This document shows, one piece after another, positions 51,098-62,395 of a stretch of DNA of 64,000 nucleotides. Position numbers and translations under genes: made by a program. Under the pieces are notes generated by a model, which worked only from the letters and a program-made list of their open reading frames with translations, did not search any database and had not been told where the DNA came from. The stretch comes from Microbacterium allomyrinae (GTDB taxonomy: Bacteria > Actinomycetota > Actinomycetes > Actinomycetales > Microbacteriaceae), in assembly GCF_020682705.1 (NCBI RefSeq), contig NZ_JAGTTN010000005.1, forward strand, positions 1-64,000. The letters are read 5' to 3'. Positions within the stretch are counted from its first letter, which is position 1, and each line of letters begins with the position of its first letter.

Positions 51098-51946
51098 TCA
51101 GCGGCCGATCGTGTAGTCGGCGATCACCGGGGCGTGATCGCTCCAGCGGGTGTCCCAGGAGGGTGCGCGTACGACTTGGTAGGAGGTCACGCGCTCGCCG
51201 AGCGCGGGAGTCGCCAGGTGGTAGTCGATCCGCCACCCGGTGTCGTTGTCGAACGCGCGCCCGCGCATCGACCACCAGGTGTAGGGCCCGTCCACGTCGC
51301 CGTGGAAGCGGCGCCCCACATCGACCCAGCCGAGTCCCGTGCCGCTCGAGCCGTCGACGCCCGCGACCTGCTCGCCGGCCGCGCCGAGGAACCGATCGAA
51401 GTAGGCGCGCTCACGGGGCAGGAAACCGGCCTTCTTGACGTTGCCCTTCCAGTTGCGGATGTCGAACTCGCGGTGGCCGACATTCAGATCGCCCATCACG
51501 ACCGCGAGCGGCGACGCGGCAGTGAGCTGCGGCATCCGGCTCTCCATCGCGTCGAGGAACGCCCACTTGGCGTCCTGCTTCGCCGTCTCGGCCTCGCCGG
51601 TGTGCACATAGGCGCTCACCACGATGAGTCGTTCGCCGTCGATGTCGAAGTCGGCCTCGATCCAGCGACCCGCGGAGTCCAGCGGATCGGGTCCGAGCAC
51701 GCGACGCACCTCGACCGACGGCATGCGACTTGCGACCGCTACGCCGGCACGGCCCTTGGAGAGCGACTCGTCATTGACGATCTGCCAGCCGGGCAGGGCG
51801 GTGCGCAGCTCTTCTTCGGTGGCCCGCACCTCTTGCAGCGCCATCACGTCGATGTCGGCCGCATCGAGCCAGTCGAGCATGCCTTTGCGCGTCGCCGCGC
51901 GGATTCCATTGACGTTGACAGAGGCGATGCGAACACGGCGAGACAC
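51098..51946 (-). CDS. Exodeoxyribonuclease III family AP endonuclease
   Basis: This 282-residue ExoIII-type nuclease has the conserved acids and histidine in ASVNVNG, MALQEVR, VMGDLNVG, WRIDYHLAT and WSDHAPV. It cuts at abasic sites and resects 3' ends in base-excision repair, which fits the nearby DNA glycosylase. The GTG at 51946 has a TAGGCT hexamer ending 7 nt upstream and no ribosome site. Confidence 0.93.
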   Translation of the reverse strand: MSRRVRIASVNVNGIRAATRKGMLDWLDAADIDVMALQEVRATEEELRTALPGWQIVNDESLSKGRAGVAVASRMPSVEVRRVLGPDPLDSAGRWIEADFDIDGERLIVVSAYVHTGEAETAKQDAKWAFLDAMESRMPQLTAASPLAVVMGDLNVGHREFDIRNWKGNVKKAGFLPRERAYFDRFLGAAGEQVAGVDGSSGTGLGWVDVGRRFHGDVDGPYTWWSMRGRAFDNDTGWRIDYHLATPALGERVTSYQVVRAPSWDTRWSDHAPVIADYTIGR

Positions 51947-52013
51947 GATCGCCAGCCTACCGATGGTCGCCGACACGGTCGCCGACGGTGGCGGCGGAGC
52001 AACCGCGCGTCCC

Positions 52014-53261
52014 TCACTCGAGAAGGATGCCGGGCTTCTTCGCGACGGGTGGGGGAGCGGATGCCTCGACCTGCGAGAGTTCCTGCTCGGCGGCCTGCAC
52101 GGCTCGGTCGGCGAGCCAGACGCGGAACCAGGGTGCGGCGTCGCGGGCCTCCTGCGCCGTCCGCAGCCGCACCCGCGCCGCGACGAGGAGCGCCGCGTGC
52201 TCGGCGGCGAGCCGCTCCGCCTCGGTCTGCGGAAGCAACGGGATGTCGGCGTCGTGCGCTGCGACCGCGACCCACCCGGCCGCGACGAGCATGATGATCC
52301 CGATGATCCGGAACCACAGCAGCAGACCGACGAAGATCGCGAAGGTCGCGAGGAGGGCGTTGGACGGCGTGTAGATGAAGAGCCAGCCGGTGAACAGCTG
52401 GAGGACGGTGATGGCGCCGCCCCCGAGGAGTGCCCCGGGCCAGATCCGCCGCCAGGGGAGCTTGGTTCCCGTGAGGAAGCGGATCAGCCCGCCGAGCGCC
52501 CCGCTGAACACCACGAACGAGATGACGATCGTGCCGATGCGCGTCGCGACACCTTCCCAGCTGGATGCATCGGTCCAGCCGAAGAATGAGAAGACGAGCT
52601 CGAGCGCCCACGTGCCGATGGAGGTGGCGACGAACCCCAGCGCGAGGGCGAGGGCGAAGAAGACCGCGCCGATGAAGTCGCGCGCCTTGAGATAGAAGTA
52701 GCTGCGGAGGTCCGGCGGAAGGCCGAAGATGTCGCGCACCGCGCGGCGTGTGAAGGTGACGAACCCGATCGCCGTCCAGATCAGGGTGCCGAGCGCGATC
52801 GCGCCGGTGACGCCCAGCACACCCGCGCTCTCCGTCGCGATCGCCGTCACCTGCTCCTCAGTGAAGATTCCCTGGGGACCGATGAGGCCCGGAATGTAGG
52901 TGTTGATCAGCTCGATCAGCCCCTGGATGGCTTCGGGGCTGCCGCCGAGCCACAACCCTGCGATCGCGAAGGCGACGTAGATGCCGGCGAAGGTCGCGAA
53001 CAGCGCCTGATAGCTCACGCCGGCCGCGAGCAGGAAGCCGTTGTGCTGCAGGAAGTGCCGCCAGACACGCACCGGAAACCACGCCAGTGTGCGGCGGGTC
53101 AGCCGTGTCGCCTTGCTCAGCGGCTCGTCGAATCGCTCGCGCAGGCCCTCCTGCGTCGCCTCCCACCGGGCGCGGAGCGACTCCTCCTCGCGCTGCGCGG
53201 TATCGGCCTCGTCGCGGGTCTTGTCGGGGGCCGGGGCGGTCTTGCGACCCTGTTCGCTCAC
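52014..53261 (-). CDS. YihY/BrkB-family membrane protein
   Basis: This 415-residue integral membrane protein has six or so helices and the family segments FLLAAGVSYQALFATFAGIY and PWRRIWPGALLGG. Residues 1-60 are a charged cytoplasmic tail and the last 70 residues form an Ala/Glu-rich tail. The family was once annotated as ribonuclease BN, which is incorrect; function is unknown. The GTG at 53261 has a TACTGT hexamer ending 7 nt upstream, consistent with a leaderless start. Confidence 0.87.
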   Translation of the reverse strand: MSEQGRKTAPAPDKTRDEADTAQREEESLRARWEATQEGLRERFDEPLSKATRLTRRTLAWFPVRVWRHFLQHNGFLLAAGVSYQALFATFAGIYVAFAIAGLWLGGSPEAIQGLIELINTYIPGLIGPQGIFTEEQVTAIATESAGVLGVTGAIALGTLIWTAIGFVTFTRRAVRDIFGLPPDLRSYFYLKARDFIGAVFFALALALGFVATSIGTWALELVFSFFGWTDASSWEGVATRIGTIVISFVVFSGALGGLIRFLTGTKLPWRRIWPGALLGGGAITVLQLFTGWLFIYTPSNALLATFAIFVGLLLWFRIIGIIMLVAAGWVAVAAHDADIPLLPQTEAERLAAEHAALLVAARVRLRTAQEARDAAPWFRVWLADRAVQAAEQELSQVEASAPPPVAKKPGILLE

Positions 53262-53292
53262 AGATGCCACAGTAGCGATGCCGGATGCCGCC

Positions 53293-54525
53293 TCACGCAG
53301 CGGGCGCTTCCGATCGGGTTCGGAACCGCGGAACGGCCAACAGCACGGCCACCAGGGCCGCGGCCGGAAGAAGGAAGGCGATGCCGAGGCCCGGCGCATC
53401 GGCGAGCAGGCCGATCACGACGGCGCCGAGGATGGCCCCGGCGTAGTTGAAGAGATTGACGCGCGCGATCACCTGGTCGCTGTGGGCCGGGTCCAGCTCG
53501 CCCGCGGCGCCGAAGGTCACGGGGATGAGCACTCCCGCGCTCACCCCGGCGAGGGCGAATCCGACGACCGCCGCGACAGGAAAGGGCAGCAGTGCGATCA
53601 TCGCGCACCCGATGGCCGAGACCGTCGTGGCGATCGCAACGAGCCGGGCGCGCCCGACGACGGTGACGAGGCGGTCGGTGACGAGCCGCGTCACCAGCAC
53701 GACGGCCTGGTAGGCGGCATAGCCGAGCGGCGCGATCCACGCGAGCGCCGACAGGTCGTCCTGCAGGTAGACGGTGCTCCAGGTGCTCACGGCCGAGTCG
53801 GCCACGAACACCGCGAGGATCACCAGCCCGAACACCCAGATGCCCGCGCGGGGAAGCTTCGAGCGCTCCGCGGCGGGCAGCGCCTCGTCGATGGGAACCT
53901 CGCGCTGCGCGAGGCGCACGACCACGACGGCGGCGGCGACCGCGATGGCGGCGGCCACGGTGAGCGCGATACCGGCACCGACGGCGGATGCCGCAACCAC
54001 CGACACGAGGAGCGCTCCGACGATCGCCGCGGCAGTGGCGGCGGCGAAGAACCCGCCCAGCAGGTGTCGGCCGTACGCCCGCTGAACCGCGACGCCCTGC
54101 ATGGCCACTGCGGCATCGACGCAGCCGAGACCGATTCCGAAGACCGCCCAGGCCGAGGCGAACACCGCGAACGGCGTCGGGAGGGCGATCAGCGGCAGAG
54201 CGACTGCCTGCACGATCAGGCCGAGCGCGAGGGCCGCCCTGCTGCCGTAGCGCACCGCGACGGCGTTCGCGATCACCGAGCCCAGGGCCGCCATGAGTGC
54301 GACTCCGAGCACGATGAGCGACACGACCGTGTCGTCGACCTCCTGGCGGGCCTTGAGCGCCGGAAGCGAGGTGACGACGACGGCGTACCCGAGCCCCTGC
54401 GCGGCGTACGCCGCGGTCACGGCGAAGCGGGCGGACCTCAACCGTGCCGAGGCGGCCGGCCGCGGCATCCGCTCGTCGTTGTTCTGATCGCGCTGCGCGT
54501 TATCGCCTCGTTGCGATGCGGGCAC
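53293..54525 (-). CDS. MFS transporter, probable efflux or solute carrier
   Basis: This 410-residue major facilitator has about 12 hydrophobic segments and a basic N-terminal tail. The central loop between helices 6 and 7 is short and basic. No substrate-defining motif was recognised; the overall composition resembles drug/sugar efflux members. The GTG at 54525 has a TAGGCT hexamer ending 7 nt upstream, which overlaps the end of sdhB. It therefore likely has its own leaderless promoter inside the sdh tail. Confidence 0.8.
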   Translation of the reverse strand: MPASQRGDNAQRDQNNDERMPRPAASARLRSARFAVTAAYAAQGLGYAVVVTSLPALKARQEVDDTVVSLIVLGVALMAALGSVIANAVAVRYGSRAALALGLIVQAVALPLIALPTPFAVFASAWAVFGIGLGCVDAAVAMQGVAVQRAYGRHLLGGFFAAATAAAIVGALLVSVVAASAVGAGIALTVAAAIAVAAAVVVVRLAQREVPIDEALPAAERSKLPRAGIWVFGLVILAVFVADSAVSTWSTVYLQDDLSALAWIAPLGYAAYQAVVLVTRLVTDRLVTVVGRARLVAIATTVSAIGCAMIALLPFPVAAVVGFALAGVSAGVLIPVTFGAAGELDPAHSDQVIARVNLFNYAGAILGAVVIGLLADAPGLGIAFLLPAAALVAVLLAVPRFRTRSEAPAA

Positions 54526-54535
54526 GGGCGTGAGC

Positions 54536-55323
54536 CTAGGCGCGTCCGCGGAGCACGGCCTGCTTGACTTCGGCGATCGCCTTGGTCACCTCGATGCCAC
54601 GGGGGCATGCCTCGGTGCAGTTGAAGGTGGTGCGGCAGCGCCACACCCCTTCTTTGTCGTTGAGGATGTCGAGGCGCATGTCGCCGGCGTCGTCGCGGGA
54701 GTCGAAGATGAAGCGGTGCGCGTTGACGATCGCGGCAGGGCCGAAGTACTGGCCGTCGGTCCAGAACACCGGGCACGACGAGGTGCATGCCGCGCACAGG
54801 ATGCACTTCGTGGTGTCGTCGAAGATCTCGCGATCGACGATCGACTGGATGCGCTCCTTGCCGGGCTCCGCCTTGGTGCCGGGGATGAGGAACGGCTGCA
54901 CCTCGCGAAACGACGCGAAGAACGGCTCCATGTCGACGACGAGGTCCTTCTCCAGCGGAAGGCCCTTGATGGCCTCGACGTAGATCGGCTGCGAGATGTC
55001 GAGGTCCTTGATGAGCGTCTTGCACGCGAGGCGGTTGCGGCCGTTGATGCGCATCGCATCGGACCCGCAGATGCCATGCGCGCACGACCGCCGGAAGGTC
55101 AGCGAGCCGTCGACCTCCCACTTGATCTTGTGCAGGGCGTCCAGGACGCGGTCGGTGGAATAGAGTTCCACGTCGTAGTCGACCCAGCGCGGCTCCTCGT
55201 CCACCTCGGGATCGAAGCGGCGGATGATGAAGGTGACCAGGAACGACTGGATGCCGGTGTCAGCGGGGGTCTCGGCCTTCACGGTCTCATCGACCGGTGC
55301 GTCCACTGCGACGAGGGTCGCCA

Positions 55324-55324
<1 letters not shown>
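54536..55324 (-). CDS. sdhB: Succinate dehydrogenase iron-sulfur subunit
   Basis: Electron-transfer subunit, 262 residues, with three clusters. The [2Fe-2S] site reads CAHGICGSD and a later Cys; the Asp in place of a third Cys is normal for SdhB. The [4Fe-4S] and [3Fe-4S] cysteines lie in CILCAACTSSCPVFW and CTEACP. It links SdhA flavin to the membrane quinone site. The ATG at 55324 overlaps the sdhA stop by one base. Confidence 0.97.
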
Positions 55325-57168
<1,844 letters not shown>

Positions 57169-57214
57169 TCTGCGATGCTTTCGGTCTCTGGAGATCTCGT
57201 CGGTGAAGCGGCGC

Positions 57215-57661
57215 TTACGCGCACAGCTCCTGCAGCCAGTCGGCGCTCGTGTCGGTCAGACCCAGGCACGGGTCGAAGGTGAAGACCACCAGCGTGCCGA
57301 GGACGATCAGGAAGCCGGCCGACAGCCACAGTGCCCACACGAGCACCTTGCGGGTGGTGTCGTGTCCGACGTAGTCGTTGACGATCGTGCGCATTCCGTT
57401 CGCGCCGTGGATCAGGGCGAGCCACAGCATGAGGACGTCCCACCACTGCCAGAACGGCGTGGCGAACTTGCCGGCGACGAATGCGAAGTCGATGCCGTGG
57501 ATGCCCTCGCCGAGCATGAGATTGACGAACAGGTGGCCGAAGATGAGGACGACCAGCAGCACGCCGGAGGCGCGCATGTAGATCCAGCCCCACTTCTCGA
57601 GGTTCGGACCCTTGCGACGGACGGCGGCGCGGGGAGCGCGGGGTTCGGCGATAGCGGTCAT
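57215..57661 (-). CDS. sdhD: Succinate dehydrogenase membrane anchor SdhD
   Basis: Membrane anchor subunit, 148 residues, with three helices (about 30-55, 70-95, 108-130). Conserved [10 protein letters not shown] and [13 protein letters not shown] contain histidines suited to haem b or quinone-site contact. Residues 1-22 are basic and cytoplasmic. The ATG at 57661 overlaps the sdhC stop (TGATG), so the two anchors are coupled. Confidence 0.9.
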   Translation of the reverse strand: MTAIAEPRAPRAAVRRKGPNLEKWGWIYMRASGVLLVVLIFGHLFVNLMLGEGIHGIDFAFVAGKFATPFWQWWDVLMLWLALIHGANGMRTIVNDYVGHDTTRKVLVWALWLSAGFLIVLGTLVVFTFDPCLGLTDTSADWLQELCA

Positions 57662-58092
57662 CAGTGGCCGCCGATCTGCGAGAAGACGTTGATGAGGTGG
57701 CGCGGGGTGAAGCCGAGCATCGTGACGGCCCACAGGCCGATGACGCCCCACCACAGCTGGCGCTGGTGGCGCGTGGCCCACGACCAGAAGTCGACGAGGA
57801 TGATCCTCAGGCCGTTGTACGCGTGGTACGCGATCGCACCGACGAGGGCGACCTCGCCGAGGCCCATGATGGGGTTCTTGTACGTGCCGATGACGGCGTT
57901 GTACGCCTCGGGTGACACGCGGATCAGTGCCGTGTCGAGCACGTGCACCAGAAGGAAGAAGAAGATCGCGATTCCTGTGATGCGGTGCAGCACCCATGAC
58001 CACATGCCTTCGTTTCCGCGGTACAGGGTGCCGCGGGGAACTCGGGATGTGGTCTCGGATACCGACGGTGTGACGCGTGCTGGTGCAGACAC
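57661..58092 (-). CDS. sdhC: Succinate dehydrogenase cytochrome b subunit SdhC
   Basis: Membrane anchor, 143 residues, with three helices. It shows the SdhC signature RGTLYRGNEGMWSWVLHRITG, then HVLDTALI and AIAYHAYNGLRIIL with the haem-ligand His. I prefer the GTG at 58092 because GGGAGG stands 6 nt upstream; the ATG at 58116 has no such site. It is the first gene of sdhCDAB. Confidence 0.9.
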   Translation of the reverse strand: MSAPARVTPSVSETTSRVPRGTLYRGNEGMWSWVLHRITGIAIFFFLLVHVLDTALIRVSPEAYNAVIGTYKNPIMGLGEVALVGAIAYHAYNGLRIILVDFWSWATRHQRQLWWGVIGLWAVTMLGFTPRHLINVFSQIGGH

Positions 58093-58394
58093 GGCCGTCC
58101 TCCCTGGATCGAACATGGTGGGGCGGATCTCTGTCGTCGAAGACAGGGCCCCTGAGGTGACTCGGGCCGGGCGGCTCGAGCCATCGGCGTCACGCGGGCG
58201 CTTCCTCCATCCTATTCCCGCGTTCCGCGCAGAGGCGACGAAGGCCTGCCTTAGTGCCCCTCCTTCCGGGGGGATCTTCACGGGTGTGAAGAAGCGGGAT
58301 TCTTGTCACGAGCATCCGTGCGGGATGCCGGGTCGTCACGTCTTCGTCACGCGATCGCCATTCGACCGAAAACCGGCCCGATAGCCTGGCTGGC
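58093..58394. other. Divergent promoter region sdhC/manC
   Basis: This 302-bp gap has no gene. It contains the sdhC ribosome site (complement of 58099-58104), the dyad CTGTC-N6-GACAG near 58133-58148, a hairpin GCATCC-GTGCG-GGATGC at 58312-58328, and repeated GTCACG words between 58306 and 58350. The -10 box TAGCCT (58382-58387) serves manC. The promoter of the sdh operon was not pinned down. Confidence 0.6.
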
Positions 58395-59510
58395 ATGGCT
58401 GATCCGATCGAAGACTTCTACGCTGTGATCCCCGCGGGCGGCATCGGCAGCAGGCTGTGGCCGCTCTCGAGGGCCGACGCCCCGAAGTTCCTGCACGACC
58501 TGACCGGTTCGGGCCAGACGCTCCTGCGCGACACCTGGGACCGCCTCGAGCCGCTCGCCGGCCGGGACCGCATCGCAGTGGTGACCGGTCGCGCGCACCG
58601 CGCGGCGGTCGAGAAGGAACTGCCGGGCATCCCCGACAAGAACGTCTTCCTCGAGTCCGAGCCGCGCGACTCCACCGCAGCGATCGGGCTCGCCGCGGCG
58701 GTGCTCGTCAAGCGCGAGCCGGACGTCGTCATCGGCTCCTTCGCCGCGGACCACGTGATCCGCGTGCCGCACCTGTTCGACTGGGCGGTGCGCCAGGCGG
58801 TGGCCACGGCGCGCGAGGGCTACATCGTCACTCTCGGAATCCAGCCTTCGGAGCCCTCCGTCGGCTTCGGATACATCAAGAAGGGCGCCGGTCTCGTCGT
58901 CGACGGCGCACCCGAGGCGGCGCTCGTGGAGAGCTTCGTCGAGAAGCCCGATCTCGACACCGCCCGCGCCTACTTCGCCGACCGCTCGTATCTGTGGAAC
59001 GCGGGAATGTTCATCTCCCGTGCCGATGTGCTCCTGCGGGAGATCGCCGAGAACGATCCGCAGCTGCACGCGGGGCTGATGGAGCTGGCCGAGGCGTGGG
59101 ACGACCGCGACGCGCGTGGACCGGTCGTCGACCACGTCTGGCCGACGCTGACCAAGATCGCGATCGACTATTCCGTGGCCGAGCCCGCCGCCGCGAAGGG
59201 GCTGCTCGCCGTGATCCCCGGCCATTTCGACTGGGACGACGTGGGGGACTTCGCGAGCCTCGCGAAGCTCAACTCCGGGGGTCGCGCCGAGAATCTCGCG
59301 ATCCTCGGCGAGAACGCCCGCGTCCTCTCGGACGCGGCGACCGGCATCGTGGTGAGCCAGACGAAGCGCGTGATCAGCCTCATCGGCGTGCGCGACATCG
59401 TCGTGGTCGACACCGAGGATGCTCTCCTGGTCACCACCAGCGAGCACGCCCAGCGGGTGAAGGGCGTCGTCGACGCATTGAAGCTCAGCGGACGCGGCGA
59501 GGTGCTGTGA
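58395..59510 (+). CDS. manC: Mannose-1-phosphate guanylyltransferase
   Basis: Nucleotidyltransferase, 371 residues. The pyrophosphorylase motif is GGIGSRLWPLSR (15-26), and ESEPRDSTAAIG, VGFGYIKKG and VESFVEKPD are typical of GDP-mannose pyrophosphorylases. It makes GDP-mannose for cell-envelope glycans. It lacks the isomerase domain of long bifunctional forms. TAGCCT ends 7 nt before the ATG, so the message is probably leaderless. Confidence 0.93.
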   Translation: MADPIEDFYAVIPAGGIGSRLWPLSRADAPKFLHDLTGSGQTLLRDTWDRLEPLAGRDRIAVVTGRAHRAAVEKELPGIPDKNVFLESEPRDSTAAIGLAAAVLVKREPDVVIGSFAADHVIRVPHLFDWAVRQAVATAREGYIVTLGIQPSEPSVGFGYIKKGAGLVVDGAPEAALVESFVEKPDLDTARAYFADRSYLWNAGMFISRADVLLREIAENDPQLHAGLMELAEAWDDRDARGPVVDHVWPTLTKIAIDYSVAEPAAAKGLLAVIPGHFDWDDVGDFASLAKLNSGGRAENLAILGENARVLSDAATGIVVSQTKRVISLIGVRDIVVVDTEDALLVTTSEHAQRVKGVVDALKLSGRGEVL

Positions 59511-59620
59511 TGGCGCCGCGGCATCCGAATGACGAGTGTGTTGCGTCTTTGTAACCATTCGGCAGATGGCGTTCTTCCATAGCGCAAGTGGGGCGTCACA
59601 GTAGGTAACTTCTTCTCAGC

Positions 59621-59639
59621 GCCCGCGATGTCCGCGGGC
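59621..59639 (+). promoter_or_regulatory. Leader hairpin with T-rich tail before the BMP lipoprotein gene
   Basis: GCCCGCG-ATGTC-CGCGGGC is a 7-bp GC stem followed by TTGTT, ending 8 nt before the GGGAGG ribosome site of the TTG start at 59659. It resembles a small intrinsic terminator or attenuator in the 148-bp leader. The rest of the gap (59511-59620) is unusually A/T-containing for this window and probably holds the promoter. Confidence 0.45.
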
Positions 59640-59658
59640 TTGTTCATGGGAGGCTGTC

Positions 59659-60762
59659 TTGAGCACCATTACCACCCGCAAGCGAGTGCTGGGGAGCCTC
59701 GTTGCAGCGAGCCTGTTCGTCGCCCTGGCCGGTTGCGCGTCTGCGCCCGACGAGACCGAACCCACCGACGACGCCGGCGGCGCTGTCGAGGGTTTCCTTC
59801 CCTGCATGGTCTCGGATGAGGGCGGGTTCGACGACAAGTCGTTCAACCAGCTCGGCTTCGAGGGCCTCGAGGCCGCGGCCGCGACGCTGGACGTCGAGCC
59901 CATCACGGTCCAGTCCAGCTCCGAGTCGGACTACGCGCCGAACATCACGAGCCTCCTCGACCAGGGCTGCACCCTGATCGTGTCGGTCGGCTTCGCTCTC
60001 GCCGCGGCCACCTCCGAGGCTGCACTGGCGAACCCCGAGGTCGAGTTCGTCTCGATCGATGACGTCGTCGACACCGACTTCGACGGCGAGACCGACGCCC
60101 CGAACATCAAGCCCATCGTCTTCGACACCGCCCAGGCCGCCTTCCTCGCGGGCTACGCGTCCGCGTCGTTCTCCACGGCCAAGAAGGTCGGCACCTTCGG
60201 CGGCCAGAACTTCCCGACCGTCTCGATCTTCATGGACGGCTTCAAGCAGGGCGTCGAGTACTGGAACTCCGAGAAGGGCGACACCGTCGAGGTGATCGGC
60301 TGGGACGGCACCGACGGTGTCTTCACCGGCGGCTTCGCGGCCAACCAGGACGCCATCAACGCCGCACAGGGAATCGTCGACCAGGGTGTCGATGTGCTCC
60401 TGCCGGTCGGCGGGCCCATCTACCAGAGCGCCGCATCGGTCATCCGTGACTCGGGCCGCGACATCGCCCTCATCGGTGTCGACGCGGACGTGTTTGAAAC
60501 CGACCCGAGCGTCGCCGATCTGCTGCTCACCTCGATCCGCAAGCTGATCGACGTGGGTGTCGAAGAGGCCGTCACGGCCGCCGGTCAGGGCGAGTTCGAC
60601 GCGACCCCGTTCGTCGGCACCCTCGAGAACGAGGGCGTGGGACTCGCACCGTTCCACGACTTCGAGGACCTCGTCTCGCCGGATCTGCAGGGCGAGCTCG
60701 ACACGATCCAGGCCGGCATCATCGACGGCTCGATCCCGGTCACCTCGTACCTCGCGGGCTGA
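59659..60762 (+). CDS. BMP-family nucleoside-binding lipoprotein
   Basis: This 367-residue periplasmic-type binding lipoprotein of the BMP/PnrA family has a signal peptide with lipobox LAGC (Cys26) and then an acidic linker. Family segments are DEGGFDDKSFNQLGFEGL, GTFGGQNFPTVSIFMDGFKQG and VLLPVGGPIYQSA. It captures purine nucleosides for the ABC importer encoded next. The start is a rare TTG at 59659 with GGGAGG 5 nt upstream. A strong hairpin after the gene probably makes it more abundant than the transporter parts. Confidence 0.92.
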   Translation: MSTITTRKRVLGSLVAASLFVALAGCASAPDETEPTDDAGGAVEGFLPCMVSDEGGFDDKSFNQLGFEGLEAAAATLDVEPITVQSSSESDYAPNITSLLDQGCTLIVSVGFALAAATSEAALANPEVEFVSIDDVVDTDFDGETDAPNIKPIVFDTAQAAFLAGYASASFSTAKKVGTFGGQNFPTVSIFMDGFKQGVEYWNSEKGDTVEVIGWDGTDGVFTGGFAANQDAINAAQGIVDQGVDVLLPVGGPIYQSAASVIRDSGRDIALIGVDADVFETDPSVADLLLTSIRKLIDVGVEEAVTAAGQGEFDATPFVGTLENEGVGLAPFHDFEDLVSPDLQGELDTIQAGIIDGSIPVTSYLAG

Positions 60763-60772
60763 TCCATCACGC

Positions 60773-60806
60773 CTGTGGGGAGGCCGGCATGCCGGCCTCC
60801 CCACAG
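60773..60806 (+). terminator. 15-bp palindromic hairpin after the lipoprotein gene
   Basis: CTGTGGGGAGGCCGG (60773-60787) pairs perfectly with CCGGCCTCCCCACAG (60792-60806) around CATG. It begins 11 nt after the lipoprotein stop and lies in the 112-bp gap before the ATPase gene, allowing full or partial termination. Confidence 0.75.
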
Positions 60807-60874
60807 TCGTCTGCGCGGCCCGAACCGCGCGGAATCCTCACCTTTGACGCACCCCGCTCACTAGGATCGGCACC

Positions 60875-62395
60875 ATGAAGCTGGAACTCCGCGGCATCAC
60901 AAAGCGGTTCGGCAGTCTCGTCGCCAACGACCACATCGACCTGGTGGTCGAACCAGGCGAGATCCACTGCCTGCTCGGCGAGAACGGAGCAGGCAAGTCG
61001 ACGCTCATGAACGTGCTCTACGGCCTGTACCAGGCGGATGACGGAGTGATCCTCCTCGACGAGAAGGTCCAGAACTTCCAGGGCCCCGGAGATGCGATGC
61101 GTGCCGGGATCGGCATGGTGCATCAGCACTTCATGCTCGTCCCCGTCTTCACCGTCGCCGAGAACGTCATGCTCGGCCACGAGGCGACGAAGCTGGGCGG
61201 CATCCTGGATCTCGAGGCGGCGCGGGCGCGGGTCCGCGAGATCTCGGCGCGATTCGGTTTCGATGTCGATCCCGATGCGGTGGTCGAGGACCTCCCCGTC
61301 GGCGTACAGCAGCGCGTCGAGATCATCAAGGCGCTCTCGCGCGACGCGAGGGTGCTCGTGTTCGACGAGCCGACCGCCGTGCTCACGCCGCAAGAGACCG
61401 ACGAGCTGATGGTCATCATGCGCCAGCTCAAAGAGACGGGCGCCTCGATCGTCTTCATCACCCACAAACTGCGGGAGGTCCGTGAGGTCGCGGACCGCAT
61501 CACGGTCATCCGTCTGGGCAAGGTCGTCGGCGAAGCATCGCCCACCGCGTCCAACGCGGAGCTGGCGTCGATGATGGTGGGCCGGGCGGTAGAGCTCACG
61601 GTCCACAAGAACGCGCCTCAGCTCACGGACCGCTCCCTCGTCGTCGAGGGTCTCTCCGTCATCGACGTCATCGGCCAGATCGTCGTCAACGACGTGAGCT
61701 TCGCCGTCCGCGGCGGCGAGGTGCTCGCGATCGCAGGAGTGCAGGGCAACGGACAGACCGAGCTCACCGAGGCCCTCCTGGGCCTGCAGGTGCAGGTGCG
61801 CGGATCCGCCACCCTCAACGGCGAGCAGCTCGTCGGCCGCAGCGTCCGCCGCATCCTCGACGAGGGGGTCGGCTTCGTGCCCGAGGATCGCAACGAGGAC
61901 GGTCTCGTCGGCGCCTTCACGATCGCGGAGAACCTCATGCTCGACCGGGCGAACGGTGCACCGTTCGTCAAGGCCGGCAACGTCCAGCGCCGCTATCTCG
62001 AAGAGTTCGCGAAAGAGAAGTTCGCCGAGTTCGACGTGCGGGCCCCGGGAATCGACACGCCCGTGCAGTCCCTCTCCGGCGGCAACCAGCAGAAGGTCGT
62101 GCTCGCCCGCGAGCTGAGCCGCGACCTGGCGCTGTTCGTGGCCGCCCAGCCCACTCGCGGCGTCGATGTCGGGTCGATCGAGTTCATCCACAAACGGATC
62201 GTCGCGACGCGCGATGCCGGCATTCCGGTCGTCGTCGTCTCGACCGAACTCGACGAGGTCACCGCACTCGCCGACCGGATCATGGTGATGTACCGCGGCA
62301 GGATCGTCGGCATCGTGCCCGGCGACACTCCGCGCGACGTGCTCGGCCTGATGATGGCCGGCGTGACTCCCGACTCGGAAGGGGCCGCCGCATGA
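60875..62395 (+). CDS. Nucleoside ABC importer ATPase (tandem domains)
   Basis: Double ATPase of the YufO/RbsA-like group, 506 residues. The first domain has Walker A GENGAGKST (about 35-43), VGVQQRVEIIKAL and VLVFDEPTAVLTP. The second has the degenerate loop GVQGNGQTEL, signature LSGGNQQKVVLARE and LFVAAQPTRGVDVG. It powers nucleoside uptake with the two permeases downstream. TAGGAT (60862-60867) ends 7 nt before the ATG, so a second, leaderless promoter is likely after the hairpin. Confidence 0.93.
   Translation: MKLELRGITKRFGSLVANDHIDLVVEPGEIHCLLGENGAGKSTLMNVLYGLYQADDGVILLDEKVQNFQGPGDAMRAGIGMVHQHFMLVPVFTVAENVMLGHEATKLGGILDLEAARARVREISARFGFDVDPDAVVEDLPVGVQQRVEIIKALSRDARVLVFDEPTAVLTPQETDELMVIMRQLKETGASIVFITHKLREVREVADRITVIRLGKVVGEASPTASNAELASMMVGRAVELTVHKNAPQLTDRSLVVEGLSVIDVIGQIVVNDVSFAVRGGEVLAIAGVQGNGQTELTEALLGLQVQVRGSATLNGEQLVGRSVRRILDEGVGFVPEDRNEDGLVGAFTIAENLMLDRANGAPFVKAGNVQRRYLEEFAKEKFAEFDVRAPGIDTPVQSLSGGNQQKVVLARELSRDLALFVAAQPTRGVDVGSIEFIHKRIVATRDAGIPVVVVSTELDEVTALADRIMVMYRGRIVGIVPGDTPRDVLGLMMAGVTPDSEGAAA

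Noticed and set aside
52014..53261. Ribonuclease BN annotation
   Set aside because: YihY/BrkB proteins were historically misnamed; the sequence is a polytopic membrane protein without nuclease motifs.
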